64,000 nt of DNA from G963665925 sp963678925 (GCA_963678925.1 OY787533.1:1054001-1118000), one strand, 5' to 3'; shown: positions 54,614 through 63,046, numbered from the stretch's first letter. Notes: generated by a model from the sequence alone, not told the origin. Translations and numbers: made by a program.

Positions 54614-55936
54614 ATGATGCCTTTGGACAAATATTTCATAAAACCCGGTAAGCTGAATGAGCTGAAGGCATATATCCAAAAGAAATACCCTGACATTTCT
54701 GAAACAGAACTCAATCAGGTTTATGAGCATGCCATGAAAAGCTTTGTAAACCGGCATATAGCACATACACGCAGGGACATTGACAATAATGTCTCTGCAC
54801 AGGTGCTTCGTGAATTTTATGCCTCGCAAACGCGGGGCATTCCTATGAAATTCGTTGTCGAAACAACGGTGCGGGAAATCATCAAGACAGATGGACGTCT
54901 GAAAGAAGCCTATATGCAGTGCCTAACAGATTGGCTTGAGGAGAATGAGATTGAAACACATTCAGTATCGGAGCGGCGCAGTCTCATAAAGAGCATTGCT
55001 GCAGATGAATCAAAATCCATCGCTGCTGTTTATGCGCTGCAGAAGCTCATTATATACGAGCAGATGAACCGGCTGAGAAACAGCGTGCGATCTCTGTCAA
55101 TGCCATCACTCGAAGCCATGCCCAACAAGACAATTCCCAACGATATTATTTCCAACAAGAAAATGCCTTCTGAAGAAGAGGACACCTTCAAGCAAGAGCT
55201 TAGCTTTGATCCTGATATGGAACAGGTGATATTGGACCTGCATAACCAACTGCTCAAGTGGCTGAACACCATCCGTGTCAAAAACCTTGCACATAATATG
55301 CGCCCCCTCATGCCTGCAGTCATTCTGATTGCCGCTTCAATGACTAGCGGTTGGTTTGGAGACACTGGCTTTCAGCATACCGTACCAAACTTTCAAGTCA
55401 TACAAACAGAATACCCCATGTCTGCGTCTCTTGAATGGAAGGTCCTTCAAAATGAATGCCAGACCGTGCATAGGAATGTTTTAGAGGAGCGCCTGGTCTA
55501 TCATGACCGCAGTTATAATCCATTCCCCTATTCCGAGCAGAACTGGTCCATTGTCAGGACTTATTTGAAATCCTACGATTCACTGATTTCTGAATCACCT
55601 TACTTTGAAGTCATCATTGATGTCGGAATGGAAAAAAACCTTGACCCACGGCTTCTATTCGCCATAATTGGACAGGAGCAGTCCTTTGTCAAAAGAGGCA
55701 GCCAAAGCGCCCAGCGTATTGCCAACAACCCCTTTAATGTGAATCAAAGCTGGCAGGTCTACAACACACAAATACGGGACAGTGCGGAAATCGCCGCCAA
55801 TACGGTCCTCAATACCCTGGCAAAAACACCTTATGACAACCATCCACTAAAGGCTCTGAATAGAACCTATGCCGAAGACCCGCGCTGGTGGATTGGCGTG
55901 GACTACTTCTATAATGAAATGCTGGATTTGGAGTGA
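54614..55936 (+). CDS. Membrane-anchored protein with glucosaminidase/lysozyme-like C-terminal domain
   Basis: The 440-residue protein has a helical cytosolic N-terminal part (about 1-225), one membrane span (about 232-250, 'LMPAVILIAASMTSGWF'), and an extracytoplasmic C-terminal domain. There 'NLDPRLLFAIIGQEQSF' gives a candidate catalytic Glu and 'NNPFNVNQSW' and 'DPRWWIGVDYFYNEM' recall glucosaminidase/transglycosylase folds. It is co-transcribed with the giant Calx-beta SLH protein, so local peptidoglycan opening for surface-protein assembly is a sensible inference. The cytosolic part is unrecognised. Confidence 0.65.
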   Translation: MMPLDKYFIKPGKLNELKAYIQKKYPDISETELNQVYEHAMKSFVNRHIAHTRRDIDNNVSAQVLREFYASQTRGIPMKFVVETTVREIIKTDGRLKEAYMQCLTDWLEENEIETHSVSERRSLIKSIAADESKSIAAVYALQKLIIYEQMNRLRNSVRSLSMPSLEAMPNKTIPNDIISNKKMPSEEEDTFKQELSFDPDMEQVILDLHNQLLKWLNTIRVKNLAHNMRPLMPAVILIAASMTSGWFGDTGFQHTVPNFQVIQTEYPMSASLEWKVLQNECQTVHRNVLEERLVYHDRSYNPFPYSEQNWSIVRTYLKSYDSLISESPYFEVIIDVGMEKNLDPRLLFAIIGQEQSFVKRGSQSAQRIANNPFNVNQSWQVYNTQIRDSAEIAANTVLNTLAKTPYDNHPLKALNRTYAEDPRWWIGVDYFYNEMLDLE

Positions 55937-55942
55937 AAAATC

Positions 55943-55988
55943 AAATCCCACGAACAGCCTGTATTCAGGTTATTCGTGGGATTTTCTA
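55943..55988. terminator. Bidirectional terminator between convergent genes
   Basis: AAATCCCACGAA pairs with TTCGTGGGATTT; T-rich runs follow on both strands. It serves the glucosaminidase-like gene and galE. Confidence 0.85.
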
Positions 55989-56021
55989 TGTTTATCTTCA
56001 ATTTGAGTTCTTTATGAATCC

Positions 56022-57032
56022 CTACTTGTATCCTTGAGGATTATTGCTTTGCCAGTTCCATGAATCCTTGCACATCTGCTCAATATCCTTCTCTGTCTTC
56101 CAGCCATAGAGCTCAAGGGCCTTGGAAGGGTCCGCATAACATGTGGCGATATCGCCGGGACGTCTTGGTGCGATTTCGTAGGCAACCTCTACATCTGTTG
56201 CCTTCTCAAACGCCTTTACCAGGTCAAGCACGCTGTAGCCAATACCTGTACCCAGATTCACCGCTTCAACAGTCTGGTTCTGCATAATGTATTCAAGCGC
56301 CGCCAGATGACCCTTTGCAAGGTCTACAACGTGAATGTAATCCCTTACACCCGTTCCGTCGTGTGTATCATAATCATTGCCAAAAACGCTGAGTTTTTCA
56401 AGTTTTCCAATCGCGACCTGTGTAATATACGGCATGAGATTGTTTGGAATCCCACTCGGGTCCTCCCCAATTCGACCGCTTTCATGGGCCCCTATAGGAT
56501 TGAAGTACCGCAGCAGTGAAATGCTCCATGTGTCATCTGCGACATGCAAATCGCGCAGAATCTCTTCTATCATCAGCTTTGTTCTGCCATAAGGATTTGT
56601 CGCTGAGAGCGGGAAATCCTCCTGTATGGGTGTCCTATGCGGATTGCCATAAACGGTTGCAGATGAACTGAATACCATGCGCTTACACTCATATCTTCTC
56701 ATCACATCACAGAGAACAAGGGTTCCTGAAATATTGTTGTGATAATACGCAATCGGCATACGAACAGACTCGCCAACAGCCTTTAATCCCGCAAAATGAA
56801 TGACCGCTTCAATATCATTCTCCTTGAAAATGCCTTCCATAGCTTCCTTGTCAAGAATATCCGCTGTGTAAAGGTGAACCGACTTTCCGGTAATTTCTTC
56901 AATGCGCTGAACGGCCTCTGGCTTGCTGTTTGAAAAGTTATCTACAATGATCACAGACTTGCCCGCATTCAAGAGTTCAACGCAGGTATGGGAACCTATG
57001 TAGCCCGCACCACCTGTAACAAGTATTGACAT
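56022..57032 (-). CDS. galE: UDP-glucose 4-epimerase
   Basis: The 336-residue extended SDR enzyme interconverts UDP-glucose and UDP-galactose. The NAD motif 'GGAGYIGSH' is at residues 7-15, the catalytic 'YGRTK' (Tyr and Lys) near 150, with 'FSSSATVYG' supplying the Ser/Thr. The ATG at 57032 is chosen since AAAGGA lies 8 bases upstream; an earlier in-frame ATG has no site. It starts 60 bases after the tex stop with no terminator between, so it may be co-transcribed with tex. Confidence 0.95.
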   Translation of the reverse strand: MSILVTGGAGYIGSHTCVELLNAGKSVIIVDNFSNSKPEAVQRIEEITGKSVHLYTADILDKEAMEGIFKENDIEAVIHFAGLKAVGESVRMPIAYYHNNISGTLVLCDVMRRYECKRMVFSSSATVYGNPHRTPIQEDFPLSATNPYGRTKLMIEEILRDLHVADDTWSISLLRYFNPIGAHESGRIGEDPSGIPNNLMPYITQVAIGKLEKLSVFGNDYDTHDGTGVRDYIHVVDLAKGHLAALEYIMQNQTVEAVNLGTGIGYSVLDLVKAFEKATDVEVAYEIAPRRPGDIATCYADPSKALELYGWKTEKDIEQMCKDSWNWQSNNPQGYK

Positions 57033-57091
57033 AGACACTGTCCTTTCCATCTAAACTATGCTCATTATGATACATACCACCACTTATGTCT

Positions 57092-59368
57092 TTATAGCCC
57101 CTTCATGGACAGGGACACTTTACCTCTGTTCTTATCGACACCGATTATTTTTACTTGAACGGTATCGCCCACTGCAACCACATTCATTGGATGCTTGACA
57201 TACTTGTCAGACAACTCTGAGATGTGGACAAGTCCGTCATTCTTCACACCGATATCCACAAATGCACCGAAATCAACCACATTTCTTACCGTTCCAGTCA
57301 GAATCATGCCTTCAGCCAGGTCCTCAAAGGACAGGACATCACTTCTAAAGATAGGCTTTGGCATTTCCTCACGTGGATCTCGACCCGGCTTTTTGATTTC
57401 ATCGATAATATCTCTAAGTGTTGGCAGACCAACCTCCAGCTCATTTGCCAGCTTTTTAAGGGCCTTATCAAACCGCTTGGCATTTTGTGCCTTCTCATTT
57501 TTCTTAGGTTTTTTGAGTGCCTTTAGGGCTTCAAATCCTTTTGCAGAAATACCCAACTCCCCTGCATCGACTTCCTCAGGCACTGTATCTATAATACGCT
57601 GACTGATATCTGACAAATCCCCCCCCTGAACGTCTTCAATGCTGTAGCCCAGTTTATTCAGCAGCACCAATGCGATGGCATAGGACTCAGGATGCACAGA
57701 TGTGTTGTCCAGCGGATTCGATCCATCCGTAATGCGCAGGAAGCCCGCACACTGCTCAAAGGCCTTTCCTCCAAGTCGTGCGACTTTAAGAAGCTCTTTT
57801 CTCTCAGTATATTTACCGTTGTCATCTCTGTATTTTACGATATTCTTTGCAATCGAACTTGAAATACCCGCAACATATTGAAGCAGAGATGGTGTCGCCG
57901 TATTGAGGTCAACACCTACACTGTTTACACAGTCCTCAACAACACCCGTTAGGGTCTCATTGAGCTTTTTCTGGTTCAGATCATGTTGATACTGTCCAAC
58001 CCCAATGTGCTTCGGATCAATCTTTACAAGCTCTGCCAGTGGGTCCTGAAGTCTTCTGCCTATTGAAATCGCACCCCTAATGGACACGTCAATGTCAGGG
58101 TATTCTTCTGTCGCAAGCTTTGATGCAGAGTAAACAGACGCACCTGCTTCAGAGACAATTGTATAGTAAACCTTCTTACCCACCTGCTTGAGCGTATCTG
58201 CTACGAACTGCTCAGTTTCACGTGATGCCGTTCCATTTCCGATTGGAATAATATCCACATCATGCTTTTTAATCAGCTGCAGGAGGACCTTTCTCGATTC
58301 ATCCACCTTGTTCTGCGGCTTGTTGGGATAAATTGTCGCATATTCAAGCAGCTTGCCTGTCCCATCAAGAACAGCCAGCTTACATCCTGTTCTGTAACTC
58401 GGGTCCACTGCCAGGACCTTTACATCCTTAACCGGTGGAATCAGCAGCAGCGGCTTTGTATTCTTGCCAAACACCTTGATGGCTTCCTCTTCAGCACGTT
58501 CTGTCAGCGCTGCACGCATTTCACGCTCTATACTCGGTGAAATGAGACGCTTGTAGGCATCTTGAACAGACAGTTCCACTTGGTCCTTAAAAATACTTTT
58601 GGGGTTTGTCACCACAGATTTCATAAGGCGATCCAAAATGGACTCATCTGGCATGGTCACTTTCACCTTCAGTATTTTTTCCTTTTCACCGCGGTTGATG
58701 GCAAGGATACGGTGGTCAGGTATGCTTTTTATAGCTTCAGAATAGTCGTAGTACTGCTCGTAGACAGACTCCTCTGCATCCTTTGTAGCCTGTGAAACCA
58801 CCAGCCCATGGGCCCTTGTCAGGTCCCTGATCCACTCTCTGTACTCCGGATTATCCGATACGATTTCAGCAATGATATCTCGAGCACCACTGAGTGCGTC
58901 TTCTTGTGTTTCAACTTCCAGGTCCGCATTTACAAACGGCGCAGCCGCTGCTTCTACGGTGCCGGACTCAGCCTTTTGCTGAAGAATCAGCTCTGCCAGC
59001 GGTTCAAGACCGCGTTCTTTGGCCTTTGTCGCACGTGTTTGCTTCTTCTGTTTAAAAGGTCTATATAAATCTTCAACTTTCTGAAGGACTGTTGCTGCCT
59101 TGATTTTCTTCTCAAGCTCAGGCGTAAGCTTTTCCTGTTCTGCAATCAGGCGAATGACCTCTTCCTTGCGGCTCTCCAGATTTCTCAGATACTTAAGTCG
59201 TTCATCGAATGCACGCAGGATCTCATCGCTCATACCACCCGTTACTTCTTTTCTGTAACGCGCAATAAAGGGAATAGTATTGCCCTCATCAATCAGGGCA
59301 ATCGTTTCTTCAACCTTCTTTGGATTCAAATCCAGTTCTTTTGCCAATTGCTTTATTATCAATTCCAT
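57092..59368 (-). CDS. tex: RNA-binding transcription accessory protein Tex
   Basis: The 758-residue protein has the Tex layout: an N-terminal helical region ('GNTIPFIARYRKEVTGGMSDEILRAF'), a YqgF/RNase H-like domain (about 325-450, 'VLAVDPSYRTGCKLAVLD'), helix-hairpin-helix repeats (about 490-560, 'VGVDLNTATPSLLQYVAGI') and a C-terminal S1 RNA-binding domain (about 685-758, 'EGMILTGTVRNVVDFGAFVDIGVKNDGLVHISELS'). Tex binds nucleic acid and affects transcription of selected genes. GGAGG precedes the ATG. Confidence 0.96.
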   Translation of the reverse strand: MELIIKQLAKELDLNPKKVEETIALIDEGNTIPFIARYRKEVTGGMSDEILRAFDERLKYLRNLESRKEEVIRLIAEQEKLTPELEKKIKAATVLQKVEDLYRPFKQKKQTRATKAKERGLEPLAELILQQKAESGTVEAAAAPFVNADLEVETQEDALSGARDIIAEIVSDNPEYREWIRDLTRAHGLVVSQATKDAEESVYEQYYDYSEAIKSIPDHRILAINRGEKEKILKVKVTMPDESILDRLMKSVVTNPKSIFKDQVELSVQDAYKRLISPSIEREMRAALTERAEEEAIKVFGKNTKPLLLIPPVKDVKVLAVDPSYRTGCKLAVLDGTGKLLEYATIYPNKPQNKVDESRKVLLQLIKKHDVDIIPIGNGTASRETEQFVADTLKQVGKKVYYTIVSEAGASVYSASKLATEEYPDIDVSIRGAISIGRRLQDPLAELVKIDPKHIGVGQYQHDLNQKKLNETLTGVVEDCVNSVGVDLNTATPSLLQYVAGISSSIAKNIVKYRDDNGKYTERKELLKVARLGGKAFEQCAGFLRITDGSNPLDNTSVHPESYAIALVLLNKLGYSIEDVQGGDLSDISQRIIDTVPEEVDAGELGISAKGFEALKALKKPKKNEKAQNAKRFDKALKKLANELEVGLPTLRDIIDEIKKPGRDPREEMPKPIFRSDVLSFEDLAEGMILTGTVRNVVDFGAFVDIGVKNDGLVHISELSDKYVKHPMNVVAVGDTVQVKIIGVDKNRGKVSLSMKGL

Positions 59369-59477
59369 AATACGCCTCCACTTCGTTAAATATTACCTCT
59401 ATTATTGTATCCTTCTATTCGCTTTTCTGCAAGAAATTGTAGCTTCGCAAAATTTTTTGCAACTTTTCGCATAATAA

Positions 59478-59519
59478 AATGCAAAAATGAGGGGCTGAAA
59501 ATATCAGCTGCCCTCATTT
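59478..59519 (-). terminator. Terminator at the end of the DGR/XRE segment
   Basis: On the minus strand AAATGAGGG-CAGCTG pairs with CAGC-CCTCATTT and TTTTGCATTTT follows. The XRE stop codon lies inside the stem. Confidence 0.8.
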
Positions 59520-59735
59520 AATCCTCTTTGTTCTATTGGGAATATATTCCATTATATCTGATATGTCGCAGTCAAGTGCTTCACATATTAAATCAAGATG
59601 ATCAATGTTTATTCTTTCCACTAATTCATTATAGATTTCAGATACTGTATTAGGCCTAATGCCAGTTTTACGCGCCAAATCTGCCTGCGTCCATCGTTTT
59701 TCGCCCAATATTCGAGATAAGTGTATTTTTATCAC
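59514..59735 (-). CDS. XRE-family (Cro/CI-like) transcriptional regulator
   Basis: The 73-residue protein is a single helix-turn-helix domain ('WTQADLARKTGIRPNTVSEIYNELVERINIDHLDLICEALDCDISDIMEY'). It resembles small Cro/CI-type proteins common on phages and elements. The GTG at 59735 is the most sensible start, before 'IKIHLSRILGEK'. It lies downstream of the reverse transcriptase with its own promoter inside the end of that gene. It may control the adjoining phage-like or DGR genes. Confidence 0.8.
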   Translation of the reverse strand: MIKIHLSRILGEKRWTQADLARKTGIRPNTVSEIYNELVERINIDHLDLICEALDCDISDIMEYIPNRTKRIK

Positions 59736-59809
59736 AACAGCATCACACCCCCAACAACTCGTCAGGTGGATTGTAACACTTATCATGATTTTAAATCGTA
59801 TATTGTTAG

Positions 59810-59838
59810 ATTATATCAGTATACGTTATTCTTCACAA
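59810..59838 (-). promoter_or_regulatory. Promoter of the XRE gene
   Basis: On the minus strand TTGTGA (59833-59838) and TATAAT (59810-59815) are spaced by 17 bases, overlapping the last codons of the reverse transcriptase gene. The -10 region TATAATCTAACA recurs upstream of the Avd-like gene. Confidence 0.6.
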
Positions 59839-60929
59839 TCTTCGACATTCTGATTGTTCTTCTTTAGCACAAAATCTTCAAACACCTTACTTCTCAGGTT
59901 GTAGCTATCACAATGCTTTAAAACACCATAATATGATTGAACAGTTGAATTAACTTTATCAAACTCGATTTCACCATCAGCATAAAGCTGCTGTACCTGT
60001 TTGAAGCGTCTTTTCATCTTCAGCGCAGTTGACTTCCTTAGTTTCACATGTGTTGCCCACAGGCGATATCCTACAAACTCAATGCCTAATGTAATCGGTC
60101 GCACTACGGTTTTATTATTCAAATTCAGCTTCAGATTCTCTTCAAGAAATAATTCAATAAGCCGTCTGTATTCATGTAACTGCTTCTTATCAGAACACAA
60201 AATCACAACGTCATCCATATATCGAATATAATGTCTGATTCGCAGAGTTCTTTTAGCGTACTGATCCAGTTGATTCATATAGATATTCGCAAACATCTGG
60301 CTTGTTAAATTACCTATAGGCATCCCTTTGTCGAGTAGACGTTCACGTTCACCTGACTCATTTAGTTCTAAAGACATCCCAAATTTCATACCATCACTTT
60401 TGATTATGGTTATAAGCAGCCACATCAATTCAGGATCTTTAATCTTCTTTTCAAGAATCTCAATAAGCACTTGATGGTCAACTCTATAAAAATACTTGGA
60501 TATATCTAGCTTCAAATAATAGTATTTTTCCGATTTTCTTGATACGTGCTGAAGCCAATAATGAAGTCTTTTTACAGCCGAATGCGTCCCTCTACCAGGA
60601 ATACACGCATAACTATCTGTTATATACCCCTTCTCAAATTCAGGGTTTAGAACTTGATACACGGCCCATTGAACGACCCTATCACGAAATGGTAATGCCA
60701 TAATAAGGCGCTTCTTAGGTTCGTATACATGAAATTCTCTATAGCGTCCGACTCGGTATGTATGATTCAGAAGCTCTCTTTGAATATCAAACAGTTCTTC
60801 TTCCAAATTGCTTGAGAATTTAAGGACATCACTGCGATAACGCTTGTTTTTTCGAGCCTTCAGATAAGCATTATACAGGTTCTCATAGTCGCATATTTCC
60901 TGATATACATTCTTCAGATGTTTCTTCAT
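59826..60929 (-). CDS. DGR reverse transcriptase
   Basis: The 367-residue protein has the retron/group II-like reverse transcriptase motifs used by diversity-generating retroelements. The first catalytic Asp is in 'LKLDISKYFYRVDH' (142). 'GMPIGNLTSQMFANIYMNQLD' (202-222) has the SQ ending typical of DGR enzymes instead of QGxxxSP. The catalytic YMDD is at 237-240. 'IPGRGTHSAVKRLHYWL' (110-126) precedes these. No maturase or endonuclease domain follows. The ATG at 60929 is chosen, as the open frame upstream runs back into the template region. It would make mutagenised cDNA of the template repeat for transfer to the VR. It lies 160 bases after template copy A. Confidence 0.95.
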   Translation of the reverse strand: MKKHLKNVYQEICDYENLYNAYLKARKNKRYRSDVLKFSSNLEEELFDIQRELLNHTYRVGRYREFHVYEPKKRLIMALPFRDRVVQWAVYQVLNPEFEKGYITDSYACIPGRGTHSAVKRLHYWLQHVSRKSEKYYYLKLDISKYFYRVDHQVLIEILEKKIKDPELMWLLITIIKSDGMKFGMSLELNESGERERLLDKGMPIGNLTSQMFANIYMNQLDQYAKRTLRIRHYIRYMDDVVILCSDKKQLHEYRRLIELFLEENLKLNLNNKTVVRPITLGIEFVGYRLWATHVKLRKSTALKMKRRFKQVQQLYADGEIEFDKVNSTVQSYYGVLKHCDSYNLRSKVFEDFVLKKNNQNVEDCEE

Positions 60930-60944
60930 GATATCACCTAAAAC

Positions 60945-61204
60945 GTTATGTGTTGCGGACTTCGCATACGCTATCATCGGCATCCATAACTATTTATTTT
61001 TTTGCCTTTCGGCATGGAGATGGACTCCTTTATCCTCCCTGCTCTGGACGCGAACCCATGAGTCCGTGACTTCTGGCGTTGAGAGTAGAGCGGAGCGGAA
61101 CCCCACATTGTTGTTCGAGTTACTACGTTGATTGTTCAAGTTGAGCGCGAACACACCCGCACCAGAACCATTATTCCAATTACCACCGCGCAACGGCAGT
61201 TATA
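60945..61204 (-). repeat. Template module copy A (3' half of the 275-bp tandem duplication)
   Basis: This segment repeats the one at 61221-61479 with an offset of 275 bases, and both share a GTTATGTGTTGCG end, a CATAACTATTTATTTTT block and a GGATAAAGGAG block (minus strand). It contains template repeat A and the stretch leading to the reverse transcriptase start. A weakly coding reading frame across it has no ribosome site and is best read as template RNA. Confidence 0.85.
61089..61199 (-). repeat. DGR template repeat A (TR)
   Basis: This 111-bp segment aligns without gaps to the variable repeat at 61977-62087 and matches both its ends. On the coding strand it is rich in AAC/AAT codons ('NWNNGSGAG', 'LNLNNQ', 'SNNNVGFRSA'), the usual form of a DGR template. 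Of 18 differences to the VR, 13 are at template adenines; the other five lie together at 61122-61127. The 3' end GTGGGGTTCCGCTCCGCT is invariant and is the likely homing initiation sequence. Confidence 0.92.
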
Positions 61205-61220
61205 GTCCATCCCCAATATC

Positions 61221-61479
61221 GTTATGTGTTGCGAATTTCACTAGGTTACTTTTGGCATCCATAACTATTTATTTTTCTGCCTTACGGCATGGAAATAGGC
61301 TCCTTTATCCTCCCTGCTCTGGATACGAACCCTTGAGTCCATAACTTCTGGCGCTGAGAGTAGAGCGGAGCGGAACCCCACATTGTTGTTCGAGATAGAA
61401 CGTGCGTTATTCAAATTGAGCGCGAACACACCCGCACCAGAACCATTACTCCATGTACCACCGCGAAACGCGTTAATAG
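61221..61479 (-). repeat. Template module copy B (5' half of the 275-bp tandem duplication)
   Basis: This copy lies directly upstream of copy A in transcription order. Across the template part the two copies align without indels at a 275-base offset, but they differ at many positions, so the duplication is not recent or the copies have diverged under different use. Confidence 0.85.
61364..61474 (-). repeat. DGR template-like repeat B (second TR)
   Basis: The same 111-bp layout as repeat A, coding 'GGTWSNGSGAGVFALNLNN', then 'ARSISNNNVGFRSA'. The invariant 3' end and the GSGAGVFAL core are kept. Its 5' boundary matches the VR less well than repeat A does. It shares CGCACGTTCT with the VR, which repeat A lacks. 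It is still adenine-rich at variable codons, as expected for a template and unlike a VR. Confidence 0.85.
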
Positions 61480-61494
61480 CCTATTCCCAATTAT

Positions 61495-61830
61495 TCATTT
61501 CTTTGTTGACTTAATCCAACCGCCAACCATCTTTCCGATTTCAACCAAGTATCCAGTCCAAATTTCATACTTTTTAACTGGTAAAAATCCGAGGTCTCTG
61601 GCAAGTCTTACAAAGACTTTAAGCTTTGTGACTTCAACATCCAGTTCTTGCAGTGTCGTCTTTTTATAGTATTTCTTGTGCGCTACAATTATGTATTCGA
61701 GCACTTTGTGCATGCACATTTTTATATCTGCTGCCAATGCAAATTTTTCGCTCTTTGGAAATTGAGCAAGTGCTTTATATCCATACTCCATCATGTCGTA
61801 TGTTTTTTGCCGTATAACAAGATCCTCCAT
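61495..61830 (-). CDS. avd: Avd-like DGR accessory protein (four-helix bundle)
   Basis: The 111-residue, Lys-rich, all-helical protein ('IRQKTYDMMEYGYKALAQFPKSEKFALAADIKMCMHKVL' and the rest) fits the Avd/'four helix bundle' family. Avd forms a pentameric ring that binds the reverse transcriptase and template RNA and is needed for mutagenic homing. Its position between target gene and template repeats is the usual DGR order. A G-rich site (GGGTGGG) precedes the ATG. The gene symbol rests on family and position. Confidence 0.88.
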   Translation of the reverse strand: MEDLVIRQKTYDMMEYGYKALAQFPKSEKFALAADIKMCMHKVLEYIIVAHKKYYKKTTLQELDVEVTKLKVFVRLARDLGFLPVKKYEIWTGYLVEIGKMVGGWIKSTKK

Positions 61831-61892
61831 GACCCACCCGCCTTCCAGAGAGATTCTATCATTTCACGATCTTTTACAACTTATTTTGTTAG

Positions 61893-61921
61893 ATTATATC
61901 GATTCTTAATACAAAGTGAAA
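61893..61921 (-). promoter_or_regulatory. Possible promoter of avd/template/RT transcript
   Basis: A perfect TATAAT (minus strand, 61893-61898) lies 17 bases from a poor -35 (TTTCAC). The flanking GATATAATCTAACAA is repeated at the XRE promoter. Confidence 0.4.
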
Positions 61922-61961
61922 TGCGCCGCTATCGCAGCGCATACAGAACACAGGAACCAGA

Positions 61962-63044
61962 TTACAGAACACAGAAAGCGGAGCGGAACCCCACATAGCT
62001 GTACGAGAAGAACGTGCGATAGTTCAAGTAGAGCGCGAACACACCCGCACCAGAACCATCACTCCAATAACCACCGCGCAACGGCAGGCGTTCACCGTAA
62101 TTTCGTACATAAAGTCTATCTTCGCCAAGATCTGCATCGATAGGATTTAACCCATGCCACTTTAAGATATCCGGTACTGCAAAACCATCTTTCACAGTAA
62201 GCGTTTCAAACGAGTGATAATTATATCCATAGTGATCATCAACATCCCCACCAGTATACATAGGATTAAGTCTGGAATCACTGAGGAACAATGAACCCGA
62301 TATATCATTAGATTCTTGTAAGTCGTTACCTACATCTGTATTATCGATGTAGACACCTGTATCATACCAGCCAGTGGTATCCCCTGCCTCATTTTGTACA
62401 TCAAAGTCATTCTCAGCAATTACCCATATCTTACCGTTAATCAAACGCAGTCCATGTACCCATTCATGAACGTTACCATTCATATCAAAGATACCTTCAT
62501 TCGTAAAATCATGCGCCCAGGAAGCGGGACCTGATCCAGTTGCAACACGTCCTACATATTCAGTTTCACCACTAGTGTATTTGTACGTTGGCACACCTTT
62601 TTCATGTGCGGCCACTGTATCTTTTCCGTAGTTGTTATTGCCTCTTGGCATTGTGCCGTTCTTCTTGCACCACAGCGCGATAGCAGCCCACTCTGCATTG
62701 GTCATTAGGTGCCAGCCAGCGCCTTTTGCCTTACAGTAATCAAGCGCTTGGTCAAATGTCGTATACACCTTTGGGTCTTGTGATGGCAGCGAGTACGCTC
62801 GCCCATCATGCACGATGTTTTGGTACTTGCTGATGTATATTGCGTCTTTGATTTCTCCGTTTACCTTGAAAGCGGGATGCGGTTCGTGTGGTGCACCGTC
62901 AATGACTTCATCAAGGTAAAACATCGGGATCACAACCATGATTGAAGGATAGCCTTTGTCATCGTAAATCACTGTGTTCTTACCACCTGATTGTGCTTCT
63001 ACCGAAGCTCTGAACGCGTCCTTTGCACTATATATAAAACCCAT
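61962..63044 (-). CDS. DGR target protein, FGE/C-type lectin fold, with C-terminal variable repeat
   Basis: The 360-residue protein carries a formylglycine-generating-enzyme/C-type-lectin-like domain: 'AKGAGWHLMTNAEWAAIALWCKKNG', 'GIFDMNGNVHEWVHGL', and a closing 'LRGGYWSDGSGAGVFAL...VGFRSA'. The variable repeat spans residues ~320-356 near the C-terminus, the place of diversified residues in known DGR ligand-binding proteins. Variable codons now encode mainly Tyr, Phe, Ser and Asp, while templates have Asn. Upstream tail-fibre-like genes suggest a phage receptor-binding tip. RBS region GGAGGCGAATAG precedes the ATG. Confidence 0.93.
   Translation of the reverse strand: MGFIYSAKDAFRASVEAQSGGKNTVIYDDKGYPSIMVVIPMFYLDEVIDGAPHEPHPAFKVNGEIKDAIYISKYQNIVHDGRAYSLPSQDPKVYTTFDQALDYCKAKGAGWHLMTNAEWAAIALWCKKNGTMPRGNNNYGKDTVAAHEKGVPTYKYTSGETEYVGRVATGSGPASWAHDFTNEGIFDMNGNVHEWVHGLRLINGKIWVIAENDFDVQNEAGDTTGWYDTGVYIDNTDVGNDLQESNDISGSLFLSDSRLNPMYTGGDVDDHYGYNYHSFETLTVKDGFAVPDILKWHGLNPIDADLGEDRLYVRNYGERLPLRGGYWSDGSGAGVFALYLNYRTFFSYSYVGFRSAFCVL
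61977..62087 (-). repeat. DGR variable repeat (VR)
   Basis: This 111-bp segment at the 3' end of the target gene aligns with template repeat A (61089-61199). Eighteen positions differ, 13 of them adenines in the template. Where the template has AAT or AAC, the VR has TAT, TAC, AGT, GAT or AGC. Identity ends exactly after GGGTTCCGCTCCGCT, just before the stop codon region. Confidence 0.93.
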
Positions 63045-63046
63045 GT

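Noticed and set aside
60990..61193. Small protein-coding gene with NWNNGSGAG sequence
   Set aside because: It has no ribosome site and corresponds to DGR template repeat A and its flank; the coding look comes from similarity to the target gene's VR.
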